This document shows, piece by piece, positions 25,255-35,926 of a DNA stretch of 64,000 bases; position 1 is the stretch's first letter; the number at the start of each line of letters is the position of its first letter. Under the pieces are notes generated by a model that saw only the letters and a list, made by a program, of their open reading frames with translations, had not been told where the DNA came from and did not search any database. Both the position numbers and the translations under genes were made by a program. The DNA comes from an uncultured Prevotella sp. (GTDB lineage: Bacteria; Bacteroidota; Bacteroidia; Bacteroidales; Bacteroidaceae), in NCBI GenBank assembly GCA_946405145.1, contig CAMJGE010000004.1, positions 116,642 through 180,641 on the forward strand. Reading direction: 5' to 3'.

Positions 25255-27642
25255 TTATTTCTCTCTACTTAATTTCTCACCTTTAAGAAACTTCTTCATA
25301 GTCAGCACATTCTGACTATTCTGACGCTCATAGCTGATAACGTCCATGTAGTGGCGCATCAGGTGAATACCCAGACCACCCATCTTCTGCTGCTTTGTCG
25401 CCTCTACCACGTCACCAGTCTCTGCCATCGTAGGATCGAAAGGCATTCCGTCATCACGCAACTCAAAGGTTACCGCATCATCATCGGCTGTCACCTCCAG
25501 CAAAATCGTAGAGCGCTTACCTTCAGGGAAGGCATAGTTCATCACATTCACCACGGCCTCCTCTACAGCCAGGTTCACACCTGCTGTCGTAAGCTCGTCG
25601 AAGCGCATGTCTTCGCAGATGCTGCCGATGAAGATGGCAAGCGCCGGCACCTCCTGTACATTGTTCACCAACGAGATACCACGGCGATAAATAGTCTTGT
25701 CATGACTGCCCTGATATTTGATGGCTAACAGTGAGATGTCGTCACTCTGTGGGACATAGTTCACAAACACGCGCTCAGCCTTACGGATGGTCTGAACGAA
25801 GGTACGCGAGTCGAGATGCTCCGCCGACAGGCGCAGGGCTTCATCACACATACGTTTCCTGCCAAATTGCTCATGATCCTCTGTTTCGGCCTCGGTATAG
25901 CCGTCGGTATAGAGGAACAAAGTGGTACCTTTATCCACTAGCGACCGCTGCTCTGTATATTCCCAATCAGGCCGCAAGCCCAACGGGATGTTATTGTCCA
26001 CATTCACAAACCGGGTATGGGCACCGCCCACCAGAACAGGAGGCTCATGTCCGGCATTCGTGTATGACAGTCTGCCAGTGTTCAAATCGAGTACACCCAT
26101 GAAAAGCGTCACAAACATAAAAGAGTCGTTGCTCTGACACACCGAACGGTTGATCGACTCCACAATCAGCTTAGGCGACGTATGCGTCATCGAGGCACTG
26201 CGGAACATCGAGCGCGCCACAGCCATCACCAGAGCTGCCGGAACACCCTTGCCTGCCACATCGCCAATACTGAAGTAGAGCTTCTCGTCACGGATAAAGA
26301 AGTCAAACAGGTCTCCGCCCACCTTCTTGGCTGTCACCACCTCACCATAGATATCGATGTCTGTACGTTCCGGGAACGGTGGATACACCTTTGGCAGCAT
26401 GCGCTGCTGAATATCACTGGCAATCCTCAGTTCCTGTTCCATAGCGGCATTCGAGGCAGCAGAGTTCTTCAACTCATCCACATAGTTTGTCAGGGAGTCC
26501 TGCATATCTTTAAAAGCGGTGCGCAGCGCATCCACCTCACGTGTCTTCACCTCAGGTAATGCCACATCGAAGTCGCCCTCTGCCACCTGACGGGCTGCCA
26601 TCACAAAGCGGGTCAAGGGTTTCATACCTTTCTTGATATATTCGTGGCACAGAATGTATATTAACACCAAACCGATGAACAAGACCGCTAAGATGATCGT
26701 GGCCAGCAGATTGCCTTTATAATGGATGATCGGCTCTGGCACCACGATGGCAATGGTCCAGTCGGCATACTTCACATACGAGTAGAACACCCAGCAGTCC
26801 AGACCGTCGCTTTTCAACTCACAGGTACCGCTCTCACGGTTGATCATCTTACGAGCCAGTGCATCGTCAAGGGTATCAGGCGTCAAAGCTGCCACATCCT
26901 GAAACTTCATCTTCAGCACACGGCTTTCGTCTGGATTCACCAGATAGGTACCATCACAGTCGATGATAAAGCTGTAGGAGTGCTCCTTGAATCCTTTCTC
27001 GTAACGTTCATGATTGGCACTGTCTTCCTGCTTGATACGTTCTCTGAGCCATTCCAGCGACACGTCGGCTCCCAGCATACCCACCTTGCGCCTAGCAGGG
27101 TTACGCAGGTGTACCATATAGGTGGTGGTGAGCTGTTGCGATGCTGCACGATCGAAATATGGGGGTGTCCAGTCGCCTTCAAACTTATCGAAGGCTTCCT
27201 GATACCACGAGTGTATCAGGAAATCAGGGTGATACTCGTTCATCTGCTTTCCTTTGAACACCCCCATCGAATCACGCCAGGCGTAGATCTCAAAGTGATG
27301 TCCCTTCTGAGGAAAGTAGTCGGGTTCGAATATCAGACGGCAGCTCGACATATAGGGATTGCGCCCCAGCATCTTCTCCAGGTGTGTCTGCAGCGCATCG
27401 GGGTCATCAAGGTCACGCTCAATGTTCTCAATACTGTTGATGGCACCCACATACACGTCGGAGAGCACGCCACGTATCTTCTCGTTCTGGTGAAGCACCA
27501 CGCTCTCATAGCGCGCCTCTACCTCACGGGCCATCGAGTCCTTCGTAATCACGAAGATCGCAATCATGATAATCGTCGATATCACGATCAGCACTGCCAT
27601 GATACCGAAGCTCAACCGATTTGTGAACGAGCTCTTTGCCAT
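25255..27642 (-). CDS. Cache/HAMP membrane SpoIIE-type PP2C phosphatase fused to C-terminal HATPase
   Basis: Two TM helices; GGDLFDFF...GDVAGKGVPAALVMA...YTNAGHEPP...YTDGYTEAE; C-terminal ATPase LAVEEAVVNVMNYAFP...LGIHLMRHYMD. Confidence 0.9.
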   Translation of the reverse strand: MAKSSFTNRLSFGIMAVLIVISTIIMIAIFVITKDSMAREVEARYESVVLHQNEKIRGVLSDVYVGAINSIENIERDLDDPDALQTHLEKMLGRNPYMSSCRLIFEPDYFPQKGHHFEIYAWRDSMGVFKGKQMNEYHPDFLIHSWYQEAFDKFEGDWTPPYFDRAASQQLTTTYMVHLRNPARRKVGMLGADVSLEWLRERIKQEDSANHERYEKGFKEHSYSFIIDCDGTYLVNPDESRVLKMKFQDVAALTPDTLDDALARKMINRESGTCELKSDGLDCWVFYSYVKYADWTIAIVVPEPIIHYKGNLLATIILAVLFIGLVLIYILCHEYIKKGMKPLTRFVMAARQVAEGDFDVALPEVKTREVDALRTAFKDMQDSLTNYVDELKNSAASNAAMEQELRIASDIQQRMLPKVYPPFPERTDIDIYGEVVTAKKVGGDLFDFFIRDEKLYFSIGDVAGKGVPAALVMAVARSMFRSASMTHTSPKLIVESINRSVCQSNDSFMFVTLFMGVLDLNTGRLSYTNAGHEPPVLVGGAHTRFVNVDNNIPLGLRPDWEYTEQRSLVDKGTTLFLYTDGYTEAETEDHEQFGRKRMCDEALRLSAEHLDSRTFVQTIRKAERVFVNYVPQSDDISLLAIKYQGSHDKTIYRRGISLVNNVQEVPALAIFIGSICEDMRFDELTTAGVNLAVEEAVVNVMNYAFPEGKRSTILLEVTADDDAVTFELRDDGMPFDPTMAETGDVVEATKQQKMGGLGIHLMRHYMDVISYERQNSQNVLTMKKFLKGEKLSREK

Positions 27643-27733
27643 TACTATTAAGGTAATCAGTTATTTCATCTGCAAAGATAGCAGTTTTATCCGAAACAAC
27701 CAAATTATTTGATCAAAAAACTATGTTATTTAC

Positions 27734-30700
27734 TTATCTGGTGAGGGAGAACTTGAGGGAGAGACCGAAGTCACGGGTGGTGGTAGGATAGGCACTGCTG
27801 GCAAGCAGGGGTGTGTTTGTCTGCTGATCGAAATAGGCAGTGATGGTCATCAGGCGACTCAGGGTATAGTCCGCCATAAACGACAGTTTGAAGGCGCTGT
27901 TGCCACTGGAAGCCGAAGAGGTTCCTGTGGCGATGTCACGGGTGATGGCAGCCTGGCTACGGAAAGAGATGTCGAGGCGCAGGTTCAGGTCGTGGTTCAC
28001 ACCGGATTTGGAGCTGGATTTACCAGAGTTACCAGCCGGACTGGACTGACTCGATTTAGTAGGAGTCTTCGACCGCTTCTGAGTTCTGCCCACCTTACGG
28101 CTGAAACCATCGGTGAAGAGACGGAAGTCCTGTATCTTATAGCCGAAACCTATCACCCAGTCACGACTCAGCGCCTCGTTGAGCTGCACACTGGTCATCG
28201 AGAGACTGAGCACACGGGTGGTGCGGTACTCAACCTTTGCCGTGAGGTTATTATGGAAGGTGGCATCGATACCCAACAGGGGTGAGAAGGCCTCGTTGAT
28301 GCTCACTGTGGATACGTTATACATCGATGAGGGCTGGAGGGCACCCGTGGCCTGATCCTTGATAAAACCTAACCCGTTCATATACTCCTGCCAAGAGCTG
28401 TACGAGGCATAACTACCCACGCTATACACACTTTTATAAGCGTGATTCAGGGTGAGACTCTTCAGATACTCCTGCACGAACGGGAGTCTTGACAGACCTG
28501 TATAACGCACTGTCCAGTTGGGCAGCAGACGGGTGATGGCAGGGAAGATGCTAAGCGACTTACCAGCTCCCATCGTATAGGCAGAGAGGAAGGCAGGCAC
28601 CATCACGTCGGCACCATAGGGGTTCACATCCTGGTGTTTATGGGGGGCATCGGCATACTGCGCCTGTACCCTGCTCCGGAACTCCGGCAACAGCGAACGG
28701 AAGTGGTCGAAGGCATCGGAGTGATAGCCGTTGCTGGCATCGCCCATTCCTGCAAGGGAGCCCGTCAACGAGATGGTGGTCATATTAAACGAGCCACTAT
28801 GGGTGGTGGGCTTGCCTGGATACATAAACTGGATGCTGCGGGCACGGTTGTCGGTCCAAGAGGCATTGAGGTCGATCTTCAGGTCGCGGATGGGTTCCAG
28901 CACGGCCCTTATCTGCAGGTCATTGGTGCTGTTGACGGTAGCCGGTGTGGAGATACTGTCGTTTTTCATCAGCCACCCGTTTTCCAGGGCCTTGTCGATA
29001 TAGCTGTCGCCAATCATACCAAAGGCAAAATCAAGACCTGGTGACAGGAGTCCGTCGGCACGCTGTCCGAACATATCGCCAATCATGGGCAGGAACCCAG
29101 GCAACAGCATGGAGTACTGGTTGCGGTAGCTCACGTTGACGGAGCGCACCATCATCAGGAAGCGGGCAGCAGCCTGAGTGGGCTTATACCACCACTCGTT
29201 TTCTCTCGATGGTTTAGCCACGATACTGAGTTTCAGCTGAACGGTATCTTGGTTCTTGATGAGGATCTTATTCTGATCGATCACCTTGTATTTGATGTGA
29301 TAGGGCTTACCATCACGCGTGCGAGCCGTCACATCCAACCTACGGGTATTCTTGTTGTGGGCCACGGTGATGGTGGTATCGGGGCTCAGGGTGATCTCGC
29401 GCTGGTAGGCGTTTCTATGCAGAGGTAGCACCTTCTCATCAGGAGTAGGCTCGCTGGGCTGGCTAGGATTCCTAGGCAGCCTAGCCGGCCTAGGTTGCCT
29501 AGCCGGCCTAGCCTTTCCAAAGCGCTCATCGGCTTTCTTCAGGAAGGGGAAATAATGATAAAACGTCTCGAGATTGAAGGCCCCGTTGATATTTACGTTT
29601 CGATTGCTGTTCACAGTATTACCCAGCGACACACCATCGTTACGCTTCGTTCCGCGCACCCAGGTATAGCGGGCATTATAGGAGGCATCGCTGTTGATCC
29701 ACTCAAGATACGGCAACTTGTTCAGCGGCAGCTGATAGCTGGCAGTGACCTGTTGCTGGTAGTCGAGCGGTGTTCCCAAGTTCTTGATGCTGCGCCACAC
29801 GGAGTCCTTCCATGCCGAATAGCGGTCAGGGAAGAGGTCTTTGTTCACAGGGGTATAGGGTTCCTCAATCTCCGCATGGGTGGCCGACTGGAAATTGAAG
29901 TGCAGGTTCTTCGTAAAGTCCCAGCGCATGGCGAAGTCACGATTCCAGAGGAACTGCGAGTTGAAGGTCAACGGCAGACTCTGGTTGCTGAGATTCTCCA
30001 TGTCCCGTTCCTGCAACTCATAGTAACTGCGTGTAATCTCAGAGTTCAAGGCAATGCTCTGCGGCAGGTAGTTCAGACCGAACACCTTAGGGAAGTTGAG
30101 CCACTTCGACTTGCCCTGCAGCTTCTTAAACGGTTCCCACGTCTTATACACAGGCGAGTAGCTGTAGTTCAGTGCACCGCGCCACTGGTCTTCTTTCTCA
30201 TAGACGGTGGTCTTACCTGAGGTGTAACGGTGGGCATGACTGTAACTGAACGAGAAGTTGGCAGGATCATAAGGCATCGGATGGCGTTTCGACTTCAGTC
30301 CCCAACGCATGTTGGAGATGGAGAAGTTGGAGTTAGTGGTACGTGTCAGGGCGATACTCTCAATACTGTCGCGCTCCTCCTTCGTGGGAGCAGCGTCGAG
30401 CGCCTCATCAAGCCGCAGGTCACTGTCGAGCGGGTTGTAACGCGGCTTCACCGTCTCCTTGGTAACAGAGTAATAGAGGGGCACCGACACCTTCGCCTTA
30501 TCAGGAAAGAACTTACCCAGTTCGAGCGAGGTGGTGACACTATATTGCTTCTGCGTATCAGTGGAGCGCTGCATCACCCCTTCCTCCAAGCCACCGAAGC
30601 CGTCGCTGATATAACGGCCTGTGAGGTTCACCATGCCAAAGTCGGAGAGCTGCACATTCATCGTACCAGACACAGCCCAACCACCCTCGTTGTTCGAATC

Positions 30701-33700
30701 CAGCAGACGGAGCTCATTGACCCACACCTCACCCGACTTTACATCTCTCGAGAGGTTGCGCACGCCTATCATCATCACTTTCACCTCGCCGAGTGTGGGG
30801 TTTCCTAAGATACTGACCTTGTTAGCCGGTTTAGCTGGATCGGAAACCGTATAGAGCTGATTATAGGAGGTCATGCCTGTGGCCCTCATCTGGTTACGCT
30901 GTTTCTTCAGGTTCGTAAACACATCGAAGGAGATATCAAGCATATTCTCCAGTGGCCACACCATGCGGCGATCAGCAGTGGAGTATTTGCTATAGTCGTT
31001 GCGATCGGGTGTGAGCACCAGTGGTATCTGGTATTCGTAGTAGTTGTTCTTGTAGTCACTGCCCAGACGGATGAACACCGCCAGCTGTTTATCCTCAAGG
31101 TTGGTCAGGTCTGGCACAAGGTGGTTGGCGTGTACGAACATCTGCATCCGCTTGTATTGGCGCAAGTCGATGACGGTTTTCTTATAGACGGCCTTCGACT
31201 CGTTATATTGCAGATCAGTGGCAATCATCTGCAGTGCCTGCTCATTGCTCTCCACCAACTGAGGCTGTGAGGGATCGGTCACACGGTTGATACCTGGTGG
31301 CAACACGTAATTCACGGGTTTCTTGTCGTTGTTCTCCTCGATGTTTACCGCACTCACGTTAAGGGTGCCACCCTCTGCCCCACTCGTTCCAAGGCTCTGC
31401 TTGTAGAGGCGCCATTCGCCACGCACAAGGTTCAGACTACCGAAACGGAGCACGACAGGCTTCTGGAAACCTGTCATGAACATACGCATGAAGCGGATGC
31501 TGGTAAAGTCGCTGATGCCACCTTCCCTATGCTCATAATCCACCAGGGGCACACGGAACTGATACCAGTTCACCTCTTCAGTATTACCATTGCGCAGCTT
31601 CACGCTACTGGTGCGCATATCCGAGATAAAACAGTCTTCCGGTGCCACGCCGTTCCGATAGGCCTCCAAGATCTCCGGGCTGATGCGCACCTTGTACTGG
31701 TAGTAGCGTTCAAACTCGTTGAGGGTGAAGTCGAGGTTGATATCCTCCACATCGGGATTGCTCTTATAGCTGGTGTCGTACGACTCCGTCTGGTTGTCAG
31801 TATCAGGCGAGTTGCCCTGCGGGTTGTTGATACGCTTATAGCGATCGAGAATGCTTTTCTTCTCATCATCGTAGTCAGAGCCACGGAAGTAATGGTAGTT
31901 GTCACCGGCAGGGTCGTTCCGCCAAGCCTGGATGATACTGTCCTTCGTGACCACCCCACTGCCGATCACGGCATCGATCCACTCCTTATAGGCCCCGTAG
32001 CCACGCTCCTCGTTATCGTTAAGGCCATTGAAGCCCACATCCTGCAGATTACGCGAACCAGCCGTCGTGGCAAAGGCATAGGTCTGGGTGGCCTGCACGG
32101 GGATCTTACCCCACTGGGTAGTGACAAAGGCATTGGAGCCATCGACAGGCATGCCGCTCTCGTAGAACTTCCTACCATCGCGCAGCACGTCCTCACTGAT
32201 TTCACCCAGGTCGATGTAGAGGTCGCCGGCATAGTCGGAGGCCTCGCCCTTCTCACGGGTGTAGATGAAGGGGTCAAGCAACCAAAACTCGATATACTCG
32301 ATGTTGGCCTGCTCAAAGTCGTTGGTGTCGAGTTTGCGCATCATGCCGCCCCACTTCGTCTCAGGCTGGCGCAGCGTACCGTCTGCATTCAGGTCACGCG
32401 TCAGATTATAGGGTCCGCGCTCCTGGGGATAGTAGGCCAGGTTCAGGATCGGCAACGTCGAGGTGGCACCGTTATAGGTGCTCTGCTGACGGTTGGGATA
32501 GAGCTCCTTCACATAGACCTCACGCACATAGTGGTTTGACAACTGTTCCAGATCGCTCTTGATATGGGCAGGCGTGAGCGTTGAGGAGCGACGGGTGAAG
32601 AGCGGGTCAATGTTATACCAGGCCAGAAGGGCACGGTTAAAGCCGCTGGTCACGTCGGTCCTGTCCCTCGACTCCATGAAGAGGGAAGGCACACTGGAGA
32701 GGTTCCAGGCTTTCGGATTGCTCACGTCGATATAGTTCTTCGAGTTCTCAAAGTCGTCGATATAAGAGGCATCGTCCTGAATGCCGCTGGCCGTACCGGC
32801 GATGAGGTGGGCAAACTCACCCGTGAAGTTGATGTGCGACGGCTCCTTCACATGCAGGAAGGGAATCTTGTTAAGCATCGAGGTGAGCCAGTGGCTCTCC
32901 TGCTTCCAGTTCACATTCAGGCCCCACAAGGTGTTGTTCAAGGGCTCCGATCCCATCGTCACCTTCGAGGTGAGCGCCTGTTCGGAGAGATGCATCAGCG
33001 TACCGCCTATCTGGAAGATCTTCGAGAACTCATATTCCCAGTTGACACCCATCATCGACTTGCGCTGCATGCCGTAGTCGGTGTTCGACTCCAACGACAC
33101 GTTCACGTTGGTTCCGGCATCGATGATACTCTGGTTCAGGATCGTCACCTCACCAGCCGAATAATCCACCGTATAGTCAGAACCTTCCGTCAGCACCACA
33201 CCGCCAGCCGTCACCACCACCGATCCCTGAGGCACATTATAGGCTCCCAAGGAGATGACACTACCCGAAGAGCCCTTATACTGGCCTGTCATGATATACT
33301 TGTCCTTCTCGGCATTCTGCTTGGCTGTCGTCTTGGTGGAGTCGTAAAGCTGACTGAACACATATTTCTCCGCCGTCTGGGCATCGATGCCGGCACGCCT
33401 CAGCTGCGTTCGCAGATAACTGCCGAAAGGCTCTGCCGAGGGCAGGAACACACGTCCGTTGCTCACGGTATAGCCCTCAATGAAGTCGAAGTAGCCGTTG
33501 GGGTTGGGCTTATTGTTATTGTCCAGACGGTCACAGCCCAACAGGCGCAACAGTGTCTGGTTCTTCACCTGCGGTTCCGGGATATACGTGAGATAGACGC
33601 CCGCCGTATCACTCTGGAACTTGATGTCGAGACGGAACTTGGTTTTCTCCACCGTCGAGGCGAGGTAATACACGTTTTTCATCATCAGGTGCCAGTTGCC

Positions 33701-35170
33701 CTGATGGGGATTATTCGAGGTGTTCTTCAGCGACTTCACGAAGAGCGCCTTTGAGGCATCCGTCAGGTCGCTGGCAAACTCACCCACCTGATAGGTCACA
33801 CCCCCGTAAGTAAACTCATAGGCTATTGCCAGCACCTGATCCGTCTGCAGACCAGCGCGGAGCGACACGTAGCCGAGGGCCTTGTTGACGGTATATTCAG
33901 AGCTTGACAGCAGTCGTGCACTCGCCAGGGTCTCGAAGTCAGCCCCCGAGAGGAAGCCGGGGATGCCAGAGAGCACACTGTTGGTCTGTTCGATATCACG
34001 GGCTGCCGCATATTGCGTCGTCAGGGTGTTGTACTCCGTATTGGCGTTGTTGCCCGGCACTGTCTGCCCTGTCAGCTCCCACCTGGGATTGCTCACCTTC
34101 GTATCACCCAGATCGGTCAGTGCCACAATGTTACGGGTGTTGGTGGTGAGTGCGGTCTTATTGGTGACCCAGATCTCCACACGGTTGATCTCGATCCCCG
34201 TCAGCACGTTGGGCAGGTTCGCCATCGCCTCGTCATAGTGCTGACGGAAGTAATGTGCGAGGAAGAAGTGGCGGTTCTCCTCATAGTCAGCCACATCGAA
34301 TTCAAAGGGTGTCGTCTGCGTGCCCCCCTTCGAGGATACACTCTTCGTCGATGATTTCTTCTGCGAGAGCACCGTCTGCAGCTTCAGTCGTCCGAACTGC
34401 ATATCGGCACGGATACCAAACAGGCTCGATGCACCCTTTACGAGTGAGTTGTTCGAGGGGAACGTCACGTTACCAGCCTCTACCAGTTTGATGATCTCGT
34501 CTTCCTTGCCCTCGTATTTCAGTTTCAGGTTCTGCGTGTCGAAATCGAAGGTGGCATCCGTGTTGTAGTTCAGGTTCATGTTAACCTTGTCGCCCACCCT
34601 GCCGTTCACGGAGAGGTTGATCTTCTCGTCGAAGTCGAAGCCGGTGGTCCTGCGGTTTCGGATGGGCAGCGATGGGTTGTCGATGCTTTTCATGTTCACA
34701 CCGATCTTCAACTCTGCCGTTCCCTGGGTCCTGATACGCACACCACCGGGACCGAAGATCTTCTCCGCCGGTCCGAGGTCGAAGTGCATGTCGGCAAACG
34801 AGAACTTGTCCTTGCCCTTGTTCTCCACGTTCTCCGTGTTCTTCTTGCGGAAGAAGTTCTGCATCGCCCTTTTCTCACTCCAACGGCGATACTCTTCGGG
34901 GGTCATCAGGATGGGGGCGTTCAGGTAGGTGTCGCCGATCTTCGAGCCGAGATAATACACGTTGGCAGAGTCATCATACTCCACCGTCTGACGGATGTTG
35001 TCAGGACGCTTCAGGTCGATGGCGGAAGAGTCGAGGTCAGCCACCAGCACGGGAGCCGTCTTCTGGATACGCCAGCGAGCCTGTAGCGAATCAGCCTCCT
35101 GCGCCTGCGCATACACGCACGCGAACAAAAAGCCCATCACTATCCCGACTATCCTGCGCATCATTTTCAT
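27734..35170 (-). CDS. sprA: T9SS outer-membrane translocon SprA/Sov
   Basis: 2478 aa; FSFADMHFDLGPAEKIFGPGGVRIRTQGTAELKIG; many beta-barrel strands; adjacent to ruvA. Confidence 0.93.
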   Translation of the reverse strand: MKMMRRIVGIVMGFLFACVYAQAQEADSLQARWRIQKTAPVLVADLDSSAIDLKRPDNIRQTVEYDDSANVYYLGSKIGDTYLNAPILMTPEEYRRWSEKRAMQNFFRKKNTENVENKGKDKFSFADMHFDLGPAEKIFGPGGVRIRTQGTAELKIGVNMKSIDNPSLPIRNRRTTGFDFDEKINLSVNGRVGDKVNMNLNYNTDATFDFDTQNLKLKYEGKEDEIIKLVEAGNVTFPSNNSLVKGASSLFGIRADMQFGRLKLQTVLSQKKSSTKSVSSKGGTQTTPFEFDVADYEENRHFFLAHYFRQHYDEAMANLPNVLTGIEINRVEIWVTNKTALTTNTRNIVALTDLGDTKVSNPRWELTGQTVPGNNANTEYNTLTTQYAAARDIEQTNSVLSGIPGFLSGADFETLASARLLSSSEYTVNKALGYVSLRAGLQTDQVLAIAYEFTYGGVTYQVGEFASDLTDASKALFVKSLKNTSNNPHQGNWHLMMKNVYYLASTVEKTKFRLDIKFQSDTAGVYLTYIPEPQVKNQTLLRLLGCDRLDNNNKPNPNGYFDFIEGYTVSNGRVFLPSAEPFGSYLRTQLRRAGIDAQTAEKYVFSQLYDSTKTTAKQNAEKDKYIMTGQYKGSSGSVISLGAYNVPQGSVVVTAGGVVLTEGSDYTVDYSAGEVTILNQSIIDAGTNVNVSLESNTDYGMQRKSMMGVNWEYEFSKIFQIGGTLMHLSEQALTSKVTMGSEPLNNTLWGLNVNWKQESHWLTSMLNKIPFLHVKEPSHINFTGEFAHLIAGTASGIQDDASYIDDFENSKNYIDVSNPKAWNLSSVPSLFMESRDRTDVTSGFNRALLAWYNIDPLFTRRSSTLTPAHIKSDLEQLSNHYVREVYVKELYPNRQQSTYNGATSTLPILNLAYYPQERGPYNLTRDLNADGTLRQPETKWGGMMRKLDTNDFEQANIEYIEFWLLDPFIYTREKGEASDYAGDLYIDLGEISEDVLRDGRKFYESGMPVDGSNAFVTTQWGKIPVQATQTYAFATTAGSRNLQDVGFNGLNDNEERGYGAYKEWIDAVIGSGVVTKDSIIQAWRNDPAGDNYHYFRGSDYDDEKKSILDRYKRINNPQGNSPDTDNQTESYDTSYKSNPDVEDINLDFTLNEFERYYQYKVRISPEILEAYRNGVAPEDCFISDMRTSSVKLRNGNTEEVNWYQFRVPLVDYEHREGGISDFTSIRFMRMFMTGFQKPVVLRFGSLNLVRGEWRLYKQSLGTSGAEGGTLNVSAVNIEENNDKKPVNYVLPPGINRVTDPSQPQLVESNEQALQMIATDLQYNESKAVYKKTVIDLRQYKRMQMFVHANHLVPDLTNLEDKQLAVFIRLGSDYKNNYYEYQIPLVLTPDRNDYSKYSTADRRMVWPLENMLDISFDVFTNLKKQRNQMRATGMTSYNQLYTVSDPAKPANKVSILGNPTLGEVKVMMIGVRNLSRDVKSGEVWVNELRLLDSNNEGGWAVSGTMNVQLSDFGMVNLTGRYISDGFGGLEEGVMQRSTDTQKQYSVTTSLELGKFFPDKAKVSVPLYYSVTKETVKPRYNPLDSDLRLDEALDAAPTKEERDSIESIALTRTTNSNFSISNMRWGLKSKRHPMPYDPANFSFSYSHAHRYTSGKTTVYEKEDQWRGALNYSYSPVYKTWEPFKKLQGKSKWLNFPKVFGLNYLPQSIALNSEITRSYYELQERDMENLSNQSLPLTFNSQFLWNRDFAMRWDFTKNLHFNFQSATHAEIEEPYTPVNKDLFPDRYSAWKDSVWRSIKNLGTPLDYQQQVTASYQLPLNKLPYLEWINSDASYNARYTWVRGTKRNDGVSLGNTVNSNRNVNINGAFNLETFYHYFPFLKKADERFGKARPARQPRPARLPRNPSQPSEPTPDEKVLPLHRNAYQREITLSPDTTITVAHNKNTRRLDVTARTRDGKPYHIKYKVIDQNKILIKNQDTVQLKLSIVAKPSRENEWWYKPTQAAARFLMMVRSVNVSYRNQYSMLLPGFLPMIGDMFGQRADGLLSPGLDFAFGMIGDSYIDKALENGWLMKNDSISTPATVNSTNDLQIRAVLEPIRDLKIDLNASWTDNRARSIQFMYPGKPTTHSGSFNMTTISLTGSLAGMGDASNGYHSDAFDHFRSLLPEFRSRVQAQYADAPHKHQDVNPYGADVMVPAFLSAYTMGAGKSLSIFPAITRLLPNWTVRYTGLSRLPFVQEYLKSLTLNHAYKSVYSVGSYASYSSWQEYMNGLGFIKDQATGALQPSSMYNVSTVSINEAFSPLLGIDATFHNNLTAKVEYRTTRVLSLSMTSVQLNEALSRDWVIGFGYKIQDFRLFTDGFSRKVGRTQKRSKTPTKSSQSSPAGNSGKSSSKSGVNHDLNLRLDISFRSQAAITRDIATGTSSASSGNSAFKLSFMADYTLSRLMTITAYFDQQTNTPLLASSAYPTTTRDFGLSLKFSLTR
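29467..29513 (-). repeat. CTAG-rich repeat inside sprA
   Basis: ctaggattcctaggcagcctagccggcctaggttgcctagccggcctag; encodes ARPARQPRPARLPRNPSQP. Confidence 0.8.
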
Positions 35171-35171
35171 G

Positions 35172-35233
35172 GCAACGGACTACACGACTAACAGGGCTCT
35201 CAATAAAAGTCCTTCAGTCCTGTAGTCCGTTGC
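35172..35233 (-). repeat. 18-bp inverted repeat abutting the sprA start codon
   Basis: gcaacggactacacgact / agtcctgtagtccgttgc, 17/18 complementary. Confidence 0.85.
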
Positions 35234-35244
35234 TAAAATTTATA

Positions 35245-35847
35245 TTATTTGATTTGCTTGAGAGCAAGCTTCACGACGGTCTCTACAGGGGCATTGGGCT
35301 GCTCCTGCAGGATCTGAACGACCACCTTCTGACTCGGTGCGGGTGCGAATCCCAGCATCGTCAGGGCTGAAACGGCCTCATCCTTCACCTCATTGTTCAC
35401 AGGTGCCGCCGTCGCACCACCCGCAGGTATCTCCTCAGCAATGCCCAAGGCCACGATCTTATCCCGCAGATCCACGATGATACGCTGCGCCGTCATCTTG
35501 CCGATACCCTTGATACCCTGTATCAGTTTGGCGTTGCCCGTCGAGATGGCGTTACACAACTCTGCTACACTCATCCCCGACAGCATCATCCGTGCCGTAT
35601 TGGCACCTACCCCACTCACCGTGATCAGCAGCAGGAACATCTCCCGCTCCTTTTTGTTCACGAACCCGAAAAGCAGATGGGCATCTTCGCGAATGGCCTC
35701 ATACACATAGAGTTTCACCTCCTTCTTTCCCTGAATCGCACTGAAGGTGTTCAGCGAAATGTTCAGTCCGTAACCGACGCCGCCAGTCTCGATCGTCGCC
35801 AGTGCAGGCGTCAACTCGGTCAGTTCTCCTTTGATATACTCAATCAT
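35245..35847 (-). CDS. ruvA: Holliday junction branch migration protein RuvA
   Basis: [29 protein letters not shown]. Confidence 0.95.
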   Translation of the reverse strand: MIEYIKGELTELTPALATIETGGVGYGLNISLNTFSAIQGKKEVKLYVYEAIREDAHLLFGFVNKKEREMFLLLITVSGVGANTARMMLSGMSVAELCNAISTGNAKLIQGIKGIGKMTAQRIIVDLRDKIVALGIAEEIPAGGATAAPVNNEVKDEAVSALTMLGFAPAPSQKVVVQILQEQPNAPVETVVKLALKQIK

Positions 35848-35856
35848 AGTCTTCTA

Positions 35857-35926
35857 TTTTTTACCTTTTTCTTTTTCCTTTTTACTTTTTTACCTTTTTA
35901 CTTTTTTACTTTTTACTTTTAAAATA
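35857..35926 (-). repeat. (GTAAAAAA/GTAAAAAG)n tract upstream of ruvA
   Basis: Plus strand ttttttacctttttctttttcctttttacttttttacctttttacttttttactttttactttt. Confidence 0.8.

Noticed and set aside
31529-32539. 336-aa plus-strand ORF opposite sprA
   Set aside because: Antisense open frame caused by codon bias in a long gene; composition is not protein-like.
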